Made by a program: the position numbers and the translations under genes. From the NCBI RefSeq assembly GCF_035982055.1, contig NZ_CP108427.1, forward strand, positions 8,555,001 through 8,619,000: a DNA stretch of 64,000 nucleotides. The letters run 5' to 3'. Below, in pieces: positions 57,786 through 64,000 of the stretch (within the stretch, counting starts at the first letter, position 1; every line of letters begins with the position of its first letter). Under the pieces are notes generated by a model that worked only from the letters and a program-made list of their open reading frames with translations, was not told the DNA's origin and made no database searches. This stretch comes from Streptomyces sp. NBC_01288. GTDB lineage: Bacteria > Actinomycetota > Actinomycetes > Streptomycetales > Streptomycetaceae.

Positions 57786-58942
57786 GGATCGGCATCGTCT
57801 GCCCCTACTCCTGGGACGTCCCTGGCGGCGTCCAGTTCCACATCAGAGACCTCGCCGAGTACTTCATCCGGCTCGGCCACGAGGTCTCCGTCCTGGCCCC
57901 GGCCGACGACGACACCCCGCTGCCGCCGTACGTCGTCTCGGCCGGCCGCGCGGTCCCGGTGCCGTACAACGGCTCGGTGGCCCGCCTGAACTTCGGCTTC
58001 CTGTCCGCCGCCCGGGTCCGACGCTGGCTGCACGACGGCGAGTTCGACGTCATCCACATCCACGAACCGACCTCGCCGTCCCTGGGCCTGCTCGCCTGCT
58101 GGGCCGCGCAGGGCCCGATCGTCGCCACCTTCCACACCTCGAACCCGCGCTCGCGGGCGATGATCGCCGCGTACGCGATCCTCCAGGCCGCCCTGGAGAA
58201 GATCAGCGCGCGGATCGCCGTGAGCGAGTACGCCCGCCGCACGCTCGTCGAACACCTCGGCGGCGACGCGGTCGTCATCCCGAACGGCGTCGACGTCGAC
58301 TTCTTCGCCCGAGCCGAACCCAAGCCGGAATGGCAGGGCGAGACGATCGGCTTCATAGGGCGCATCGACGAGCCCCGCAAGGGTCTCCCGGTGCTGATGA
58401 ACGCCCTCCCGAAGATCATCGCCGAGCGCCCGAACGCCCGACTCCTGGTCGCCGGTCGCGGCGACGAGGAGGAGGCCGTCGAATCGCTCCCCAAGGAACT
58501 GCGTTCACGCGTCGAGTTCCTCGGCATGATCAGCGACGACGACAAGGCCCGCTTCCTGCGCAGCATCGACCTCTACGTAGCCCCCAACACCGGCGGCGAG
58601 AGCTTCGGCATCATCCTCGTGGAGGCCATGTCGGCAGGCGCCCCGGTCCTCGCCGCCGACCTCCCCGCCTTCGCCCAGGTGCTCGACCAGGGTGTCGCCG
58701 GCGAGCTGTTCCCCAACGAGGACGCGGACGCCCTCGCCGAGGCGGCCGTACGACTCCTGGGTGACCCCGAGCGGCTGGCGGAGCTGCGGCGGAGCGGGAG
58801 CGCCCACGTACGGCGCTTCGACTGGTCGACGGTCGGCGCGGACATCCTGTCGGTCTACGAGACGGTGACGGCGGGCGCGGCAGCGGTGGCGACGGACGAA
58901 CGGACGGGGTTGCGGGCGAGGTTCGGGCTGGCGCGAGACTGA
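57782..58942 (+). CDS. pimA: Phosphatidylinositol alpha-mannosyltransferase
   Basis: 386 residues, GT4 (GT-B) fold. MRIGIVCPYSWDVPGGVQFH (start with the GGV donor/acceptor loop), HIHEPTSPSLG, FHTSNPRSRA, VIPNGVDVDFF, GRIDEPRKGL and the EX7E motif ESFGIILVE are present. It transfers mannose from GDP-mannose to the inositol of PI, giving PIM1. GTG at 57782 overlaps the acyltransferase stop. Operon order pgsA-acyltransferase-pimA is the same as in mycobacteria. A type B repeat follows. Confidence 0.93.
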   Translation: MRIGIVCPYSWDVPGGVQFHIRDLAEYFIRLGHEVSVLAPADDDTPLPPYVVSAGRAVPVPYNGSVARLNFGFLSAARVRRWLHDGEFDVIHIHEPTSPSLGLLACWAAQGPIVATFHTSNPRSRAMIAAYAILQAALEKISARIAVSEYARRTLVEHLGGDAVVIPNGVDVDFFARAEPKPEWQGETIGFIGRIDEPRKGLPVLMNALPKIIAERPNARLLVAGRGDEEEAVESLPKELRSRVEFLGMISDDDKARFLRSIDLYVAPNTGGESFGIILVEAMSAGAPVLAADLPAFAQVLDQGVAGELFPNEDADALAEAAVRLLGDPERLAELRRSGSAHVRRFDWSTVGADILSVYETVTAGAAAVATDERTGLRARFGLARD

Positions 58943-58975
58943 GGAGCGCCAACTTCTTGATGCGGGCGGGTATTT

Positions 58976-59046
58976 CCAGCCCGTCCGGCGTTTGAGGACG
59001 AGGCCGTCCAGGCCGAAGCGGGGGCCTGGGGGCGGCAGCCCCCAGA
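58976..59046 (+). repeat. Intergenic repeat type B, copy 4
   Basis: CCAGCCCGTCCGGCGTTTGA core and a hairpin CTGGGGGC-GGCA-GCCCCCAG, with the loop one base longer than in copies 1 and 3. Short form without the 3' extension. It lies 33 nt after the pimA stop. Confidence 0.85.
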
Positions 59047-59127
59047 ACACCAACACCGGCTACCCCACCAACACCCCGCACGAGACTCGGTCAACCCAAG
59101 TGGAACGGCCCCGTAGGCTTGCCGCCC

Positions 59128-59670
59128 GTGACGCCAACCCTGATCTGGATCCTCGTCGCCGTCGTGGCGATCGGCCTGTACCTGAGCTGGACCGCGGGAC
59201 GGCTCGACCGGCTGCACGCCCGGATCGACGCGGCCCGCGCGGCACTCGACGCCCAACTCCTGCGCCGCGCCTCGGTGACCCAGGAACTGGCCACCTCCGG
59301 CGTCCTGGACCCGGCCGCCTCGATCGTCCTCTACGAGGCCGCACACGCCGCCCGGCAGGCCGAGGAGGAGCAACGGGAGGTCGCCGAGAGCGAGTTGAGC
59401 CAGGCCCTGCGCGCCGTCTTCGCGGAGGCCCCACAGGTCGAGGGCGTCCGCGAGGCACCCGGGGGAGAGGCGGCGGCCCACGAGCTCACCGAGGCGGTAC
59501 GGCGGGTGCCCATGGCCCGGCGCTTCCACAACGACGCCGTACGCGCCGCCCGCGCCCTGCGCCGGCACCGCAAGGTCCGCTGGTTCCGGCTGGCCGGGCA
59601 CGCCCCCTTCCCGATGGCCTTCGAGATGGACGACGAGCCACCGGCGGCACTGGTGGACCGGGCCGCGTAG
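59128..59670 (+). CDS. Membrane-anchored helical protein, LemA-like layout
   Basis: 180 residues. One N-terminal helix (LIWILVAVVAIGLYLSWTAG) anchors a long, charged alpha-helical part (RLDRLHARIDAARAALDAQLLRRASVTQELA, then QAEEEQREVAESELSQALRAVF). This layout resembles LemA-type proteins with a reversed set of motifs, but there is no strong match. The end (FHNDAVRAARALRRHRKVRWFRLAGHA) is basic, and then acidic. GTG start at 59128 with TAGGCT (59114-59119) upstream and no Shine-Dalgarno. Confidence 0.75.
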   Translation: MTPTLIWILVAVVAIGLYLSWTAGRLDRLHARIDAARAALDAQLLRRASVTQELATSGVLDPAASIVLYEAAHAARQAEEEQREVAESELSQALRAVFAEAPQVEGVREAPGGEAAAHELTEAVRRVPMARRFHNDAVRAARALRRHRKVRWFRLAGHAPFPMAFEMDDEPPAALVDRAA

Positions 59671-59797
59671 ACCACAGCCGTGAGGCACACCGGTTCGAAA
59701 ACGATCCACCGCCTACCCATTGGCCCTTGCTGTGGCCTGCATCTCTGACGTTTCCTCGGTAGTGCAGCAACCCTCTTTCACCGAGTGAGGTCACCCC

Positions 59798-60709
59798 GTG
59801 TCCAGCACCCCCAGCTCCGCCCAGACTCCCGAGACCGGCACCGCGCGTGTGAAGCGCGGTATGGCCGAGCAGCTCAAGGGCGGTGTGATCATGGACGTGG
59901 TCAACGCCGAGCAGGCGAAGATCGCCGAGGACGCCGGTGCCGTGGCCGTCATGGCCCTGGAGCGGGTCCCCGCCGACATCCGCAAGGACGGCGGCGTGGC
60001 CCGGATGTCCGACCCGACGATGATCGAGGAGATCATCGAGGCGGTCTCCATCCCGGTCATGGCCAAGTCCCGCATCGGCCACTTCGTCGAGGCCCAGGTC
60101 CTCCAGTCCCTCGGCGTCGACTACATCGACGAGTCCGAGGTCCTCACCCCGGCCGACGAGGTCAACCACTCCGACAAGTGGGCCTTCACGACCCCCTTCG
60201 TCTGCGGTGCCACCAACCTGGGCGAGGCCCTGCGCCGCATCGCCGAGGGCGCCGCGATGATCCGCTCCAAGGGCGAGGCCGGCACCGGCAACGTCGTCGA
60301 GGCGGTCCGCCACCTGCGTCAGATCAAGAACGAGATCGCCAAGCTGCGCGGCTTCGACAACAACGAGCTGTACGCCGCCGCCAAGGAGCTGCGCGCCCCG
60401 TACGAGATCGTCCGCGAGGTCGCCGAACTCGGCAAGCTCCCGGTGGTGCTGTTCTCCGCCGGTGGCGTCGCGACCCCCGCCGACGCCGCGCTGATGCGCC
60501 AGCTCGGCGCCGAGGGCGTCTTCGTCGGCTCCGGCATCTTCAAGTCCGGCGACCCGGCCAAGCGCGCCGCCGCCATCGTGAAGGCGACCACCTTCTACGA
60601 CGACCCGAAGATCATCGCGGACGCGTCCCGCAACCTCGGCGAGGCCATGGTCGGCATCAACTGCGACACCCTCCCCGAGACCGAGCGCTACGCCAACCGC
60701 GGCTGGTAA
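59798..60709 (+). CDS. pdxS: Pyridoxal 5'-phosphate synthase, lyase subunit
   Basis: 303 residues. It builds PLP from ribose 5-phosphate, glyceraldehyde 3-phosphate and ammonia. The beta/alpha barrel shows VKRGMAEQLKGGVIMDVVNAEQAKIAEDAGAVAVMALERVPADIR, MAKSRIGHFVEAQVLQSL (active-site Lys), VDYIDESEVLTPAD, CGATNLGEALRRI and GGVATPADAALMRQLG. It assembles as a dodecamer with PdxT. GTG at 59798 follows GTGAGG. pdxT starts 6 nt after its stop, so the two are one operon, probably with yebC. Confidence 0.97.
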   Translation: MSSTPSSAQTPETGTARVKRGMAEQLKGGVIMDVVNAEQAKIAEDAGAVAVMALERVPADIRKDGGVARMSDPTMIEEIIEAVSIPVMAKSRIGHFVEAQVLQSLGVDYIDESEVLTPADEVNHSDKWAFTTPFVCGATNLGEALRRIAEGAAMIRSKGEAGTGNVVEAVRHLRQIKNEIAKLRGFDNNELYAAAKELRAPYEIVREVAELGKLPVVLFSAGGVATPADAALMRQLGAEGVFVGSGIFKSGDPAKRAAAIVKATTFYDDPKIIADASRNLGEAMVGINCDTLPETERYANRGW

Positions 60710-60715
60710 CCACCC

Positions 60716-61330
60716 ATGGCGGATGTGTCTTCAGCCCCTGTCATCGGCGTCCTGGCCCTCCAGGGCGACGTACGGGAACACCTGATCGCCCTGGCCGCGG
60801 CCGACGCCGTGGCCAGGCAGGTCAGGCGCCCCGAGGAACTCGCCGAGGTGGACGGCCTCGTCATCCCCGGGGGTGAGTCGACCACCATCTCCAAGCTGGC
60901 CGTCCTCTTCGGAGTGATGGACCCGCTGCGCACACGCGTGCGTGCCGGAATGCCCGTCTACGGCACCTGCGCCGGCCTGATCATGCTCGCCGACAAGATC
61001 CTCGACCCGCGCTCGGGTCAGGAGACGATCGGCGGCATCGACATGATCGTGCGCCGCAACGCCTTCGGACGTCAGAACGAGTCCTTCGAAGCAGCTGTCG
61101 ACGTCCGGGGCATCGAGGGCGATCCTGTGGAGGGCGTCTTCATCCGCGCCCCCTGGGTCGAGTCCGTCGGTGCCGAGACCGAGGTCCTCGCCGAACACGA
61201 GGGCCACATCGTCGCGGTCCGCCAGGGCAACGCGCTCGCCACGTCGTTCCACCCGGAACTGACCGGCGACCACCGCGTGCACTCCCTGTTCGTCGACATG
61301 GTGCGCGCGAACCTGACTCCGGGGTCCTAG
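60716..61330 (+). CDS. pdxT: Pyridoxal 5'-phosphate synthase, glutaminase subunit
   Basis: 204 residues. A class I glutamine amidotransferase giving ammonia to PdxS. IPGGESTTISKLA, the nucleophile Cys in PVYGTCAGLIML, and SFHPELTGDHRVH with catalytic His and Glu complete the triad. It starts 6 nt after the pdxS stop with little room for a ribosome binding site (coupled translation). 51 nt to yebC. Confidence 0.96.
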   Translation: MADVSSAPVIGVLALQGDVREHLIALAAADAVARQVRRPEELAEVDGLVIPGGESTTISKLAVLFGVMDPLRTRVRAGMPVYGTCAGLIMLADKILDPRSGQETIGGIDMIVRRNAFGRQNESFEAAVDVRGIEGDPVEGVFIRAPWVESVGAETEVLAEHEGHIVAVRQGNALATSFHPELTGDHRVHSLFVDMVRANLTPGS

Positions 61331-61381
61331 TAGGATCTCTGGGGTTCGTAAAGAGTTGGGTTACGCGAAGGAGACAGGCAG

Positions 61382-62134
61382 ATGTCCGGCCACTCTAAAT
61401 GGGCTACGACGAAGCACAAGAAGGCCGTGATCGACGCCAAGCGCGGCAAGCTCTTCGCGAAGATGATCAAGAACATCGAGGTCGCGGCCCGAACCGGTGG
61501 CGCCGACGTGTCCGGCAACCCGACGCTGTTCGACGCCATCCAGAAGGCCAAGAAGAGCTCGGTCCCGAACAAGAACATCGACTCCGCGGTCAAGCGCGGC
61601 GCCGGTCTCGAAGCCGGTGGCGCCGACTACGAGACGATCATGTACGAGGGTTACGGCCCGAACGGTGTCGCCGTGCTCATCGAGTGCCTCACCGACAACC
61701 GCAACCGCGCCGCCTCGGACGTGCGCGTCGCCATGACCCGCAACGGCGGGAACATGGCCGACCCCGGCTCCGTCTCGTACCTCTTCCACCGCAAGGGTGT
61801 CGTGATCGTCCCCAAGGGCGAGCTGGGCGAGGACGACGTCCTCGGTGCCGTGCTCGACGCGGGCGCCGAAGAGGTCAACGACCTCGGTGAGTCCTTCGAG
61901 GTCGTCTCCGAGGCAACCGACCTGGTCGCGGTCCGCACCGCGCTCCAGGACGCCGGCATCGACTACGACTCCGCCGACGCCAACTTCGTCCCGACCATGC
62001 AGGTCGAGCTCGACGAGGACGGCGCCCGCAAGATCTTCAAGCTGATCGACGCCCTGGAGGACAGCGACGACGTGCAGAACGTCTTCGCCAACTTCGACGT
62101 CAGCGACGAGGTCATGGAGAAGGTCGACGCGTAG
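61382..62134 (+). CDS. yebC: YebC/PmpR-family transcription regulator
   Basis: 250 residues, typical length. MSGHSKWATTKHKKAVIDAKRGKLFAKMIKNIEVAAR is the hallmark N-terminus; NPTLFDAIQKAKKSSVPNKNID and YEGYGPNGVAVLIECLTDNRNRAASDVR follow. YebC proteins bind DNA or ribosomes (one group helps translate proline runs); the role in Streptomyces is open. AAGGAG site at 61368. Position between pdxT and ruvC matches the common yebC-ruvCAB order of many bacteria. Confidence 0.95.
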   Translation: MSGHSKWATTKHKKAVIDAKRGKLFAKMIKNIEVAARTGGADVSGNPTLFDAIQKAKKSSVPNKNIDSAVKRGAGLEAGGADYETIMYEGYGPNGVAVLIECLTDNRNRAASDVRVAMTRNGGNMADPGSVSYLFHRKGVVIVPKGELGEDDVLGAVLDAGAEEVNDLGESFEVVSEATDLVAVRTALQDAGIDYDSADANFVPTMQVELDEDGARKIFKLIDALEDSDDVQNVFANFDVSDEVMEKVDA

Positions 62135-62161
62135 CGCTGCCGCGAGCTGAGCGGGATTTCA

Positions 62162-62193
62162 GCGGGCCGACGGGACACGTCCCGTCGGCCCGC
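62162..62193 (+). terminator. Perfect hairpin between yebC and ruvC
   Basis: Arms GCGGGCCGACGGGAC (62162-62176) and GTCCCGTCGGCCCGC (62179-62193), nearly continuous palindrome. It separates the pdxST-yebC transcript from ruvCAB. Confidence 0.88.
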
Positions 62194-62335
62194 CGCCGTT
62201 GTCGGTGGCAGCGGATAGCCTGGCGGAAGTCAAAGATCACCGACCGCGGACCGCAATCATCAATTGAGGAACCCCGACGGTGCTCAGCCAGGTCCGCGAG
62301 AGCGGCGGCGGTCTAGCCGCAAAGAGGGGGTTGGA

Positions 62336-62956
62336 GTGCGGGTACTGGGTGTCGACCCCGGACTGACCCGATGTGGTGTCGGAGTGGTCGAAGGCGTCGC
62401 GGGCCGGCCGCTCACCATGGTCGGCGTCGGTGTCGTACGGACCCCGTCGGACGCCGAGTTGGGGCTGCGCCTCGTCGCCATCGAGCAGGGCATCGAAGCG
62501 TGGCTGGACGAACACCGGCCCGAATTCGTCGCCGTGGAGCGGGTGTTCAGCCAGCACAACGTGCGCACGGTGATGGGCACCGCCCAGGCCAGCGCCGTGG
62601 CCATGCTCTGTGCCGCCCGGCGCGGCATCCCCGTCGCCCTGCACACGCCCAGCGAGGTCAAGGCCGCCGTCACCGGCAGTGGCCGCGCCGACAAGGCCCA
62701 GGTCGGCGCGATGGTCACCCGGCTGCTCCGGCTCGACGCGCCCCCGAAGCCCGCCGACGCGGCCGACGCCCTCGCGCTCGCCATCTGCCACATCTGGCGG
62801 GGCCCCGCGACCAACCGCCTCCAACAGGCCGTCGCCCAGCACCGGTTGCAACAGGCGGTCGCCCAACACGCGGCCGGCGTACGCAAAGCACCGCAGGCCA
62901 CGCAAGCCCCTCAAGCACCGAAGACCCCGCACGCATCGAAAGGCCGTACCGCATGA
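62336..62956 (+). CDS. ruvC: Holliday junction resolvase RuvC
   Basis: 206 residues, about 25-30 longer than E. coli RuvC because of a C-terminal tail. It cuts Holliday junctions with RuvAB. Catalytic acids: Asp in GVDPGLTRCG, Glu in VAVERVFSQHN, Asp in PKPADAADALALAICH. The tail contains RLQQAVAQH twice in a row (27-nt tandem repeat 62816-62869), then a Pro/Ala/Lys-rich end. GTG at 62336 after AAAGAGGGGG. ruvA overlaps by ATGA. Confidence 0.96.
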   Translation: MRVLGVDPGLTRCGVGVVEGVAGRPLTMVGVGVVRTPSDAELGLRLVAIEQGIEAWLDEHRPEFVAVERVFSQHNVRTVMGTAQASAVAMLCAARRGIPVALHTPSEVKAAVTGSGRADKAQVGAMVTRLLRLDAPPKPADAADALALAICHIWRGPATNRLQQAVAQHRLQQAVAQHAAGVRKAPQATQAPQAPKTPHASKGRTA

Positions 62957-63561
62957 TCGCCTTTGTCAGTGGCACGGTCGCCGCACTCGCCCCCGATGCC
63001 GCGGTGGTCGAGATCGGCGGTGTCGGCATGGCCGTCCAGTGCACGCCGAACACCTTGTCCACGCTCCGCCTCGGCAAGCCCGCCAAGCTCGCCACCTCGC
63101 TCGTCGTCCGCGAGGACTCGCTCACCCTGTACGGCTTCGTGGACGACGACGAACGTCAGATCTTCGAGCTGCTCCAGACCGCGACCGGTGTCGGCCCCCG
63201 GCTCGCGCAGGCGATGCTCGCGGTGCACACCCCGGACGCGCTGCGTCGAGCGGTGGCCGCCGGGGACGAGAAGGCGCTCATGGCGGTCCCGGGCATCGGC
63301 AAGAAGGGCGCGCAGAAGCTGCTGCTGGAGTTCAAGGACCGGCTCGGCGCCCCGGTGGGGTCCGCTCCGGCGATCGGCGCCCCGGTCACCAGCGGCTGGC
63401 GCGATCAGCTGCACGCCGCGCTCATCGGCCTCGGGTACGCCACCCGCGAGGCCGACGAGGCCGTGGCCGCAGTAGCACCGCAGGCCGAGGCCGCCGAAGG
63501 GGCGCCGCAGGTGGGGCAGTTGCTGAAGGCGGCCCTCCAGACCCTGAACCGCGCCCGCTAG
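62953..63561 (+). CDS. ruvA: Holliday junction DNA-binding protein RuvA
   Basis: 202 residues. It binds the four-way junction and loads RuvB. N-terminal OB domain (MIAFVSGTVAALAPDAAVVEIGGVG ... LTLYGFVDDDERQIFELL), two helix-hairpin-helix motifs (TGVGPRLAQAMLAV, VPGIGKKGAQKLLLEF) and the C-terminal RuvB-binding domain (DQLHAALIGLGYATREADEAV). The start overlaps the ruvC stop; ruvB starts 11 nt after its stop. Confidence 0.96.
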   Translation: MIAFVSGTVAALAPDAAVVEIGGVGMAVQCTPNTLSTLRLGKPAKLATSLVVREDSLTLYGFVDDDERQIFELLQTATGVGPRLAQAMLAVHTPDALRRAVAAGDEKALMAVPGIGKKGAQKLLLEFKDRLGAPVGSAPAIGAPVTSGWRDQLHAALIGLGYATREADEAVAAVAPQAEAAEGAPQVGQLLKAALQTLNRAR

Positions 63562-63572
63562 GAGAACCGTCA

Positions 63573-64000
63573 GTGAACTGGGACGACACGACCGACGAGA
63601 CCGCCGCCGAGCGGCTGGTGGGCTCGGTCGCCGACCGCGAGGACCAGGCCGTAGAGGCCGCCCTGCGCCCCAAGGACCTGGGCGAGTTCATCGGCCAGGA
63701 GAAGGTCCGCGAGCAGCTCGACCTGGTGCTGCGCGCCGCACGCGCGCGTGGCGCCACCGCCGACCACGTGCTGCTCTCCGGTGCCCCCGGCCTCGGCAAG
63801 ACCACCCTGTCGATGATCATCGCGGCCGAGATGGAAGCCCCGATCCGCATCACCAGCGGCCCCGCCATCCAGCACGCCGGAGACCTCGCCGCGATCCTCT
63901 CCTCCCTCCAGGAGGGCGAGGTCCTCTTCCTCGACGAGATCCACCGCATGTCCCGGCCCGCCGAAGAGATGCTCTACATGGCGATGGAGGACTTCCGCGT
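63573..64000 (+). CDS. ruvB: Holliday junction helicase RuvB, N-terminal part
   Basis: First 142 codons; the gene runs off the right edge. AAA+ motor for branch migration. RPKDLGEFIGQEKVREQLDLVLRAA, Walker A GAPGLGKTT, Walker B VLFLDEIHRM. GTG at 63573 with AGGAGA at 63560. Third gene of ruvCAB. Confidence 0.95.
   Translation, partial: MNWDDTTDETAAERLVGSVADREDQAVEAALRPKDLGEFIGQEKVREQLDLVLRAARARGATADHVLLSGAPGLGKTTLSMIIAAEMEAPIRITSGPAIQHAGDLAAILSSLQEGEVLFLDEIHRMSRPAEEMLYMAMEDFR

Overview
The window is chromosomal DNA of a Streptomyces (high-GC actinomycete). The basis is the very high GC with GC-rich third codon positions, many GTG/TTG starts, the sporulation gene ssgB, Tat and lipoprotein signal peptides typical of the genus, a phosphatidylinositol-mannoside operon, and two intergenic repeat types I associate with Streptomyces. 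From memory, the order argH ... ssgB ... thrS ... pimA-pdxST-ruvCAB matches the SCO1570 to SCO1518 interval of S. coelicolor, so most of the window is conserved core. No integrase, transposase, prophage or CRISPR array is visible.

Layout. 1-1.4 kb: end of a secreted protein gene and a secreted protein made of two nearly identical domains. 1.4-6.3 kb: argH behind a paired ARG box, an aldo/keto reductase, and a TetR-MFS efflux operon behind a nested operator. 6.3-11.1 kb: lysophosphatidate acyltransferase, secreted glycerophosphodiesterase with a candidate PHO box, ECF-like sigma factor, acetyltransferase, two small membrane proteins, HAD phosphatase. 11.1-15.1 kb: methionine ABC importer metN-metI-metQ with a second metQ in tandem, preceded by a candidate Met/Cys-rich leader peptide. 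15.1-22.7 kb: corrinoid/siroheme genes: cobL, a 1272-residue protein with a 700-residue disordered part followed by BluB and CobT, and cysG/cobA. 22.7-28.3 kb: TrmH-type methylase, Nudix hydrolase, Ser/Thr kinase, small proteins, an APH-fold protein, a zinc ribbon.

28.3-35.4 kb: a five-tRNA operon (Gly-Cys-Val-Val-Val), pabB-pabC for p-aminobenzoate, double GNAT, DsbA-like protein, CGNR regulator, ssgB, PGPGW membrane protein. 35.4-45.5 kb: two identical tRNA-Val(CAC) genes bracket a carbohydrate cluster (solute-binding protein, two permeases, DUF624/YesL protein, Tat-secreted lyase) that I interpret as uptake and cleavage of rhamnogalacturonan-type pectin, plus a large membrane protein and a SRPBCC protein. 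45.5-51.7 kb: DnaQ-like exonuclease, DUF4365 protein with PD-(D/E)XK-like residues and a coupled partner, thrS, K+ channel, HIT protein. 51.7-59.7 kb: unknown membrane protein, EF-G2 with altered GTPase motifs, and the pgsA-acyltransferase-pimA operon. 59.8-64 kb: pdxS-pdxT-yebC-ruvC-ruvA-ruvB, cut by the window end.

The genes are mainly housekeeping: amino acid supply (argH, metNIQ, thrS), cofactors (B12, B6, folate/PABA), envelope lipids (PI mannosides, phosphatidate) and recombination (ruvABC). The least explained items are the met leader peptide, the tRNA-bracketed sugar cluster, the BluB-CobT mega-fusion, the DUF4365 pair, the duplicated-domain secreted protein and the EF-G2. At least nine genes have a -10-like hexamer 6-8 nt before the start codon and no ribosome binding site, suggesting leaderless transcripts.
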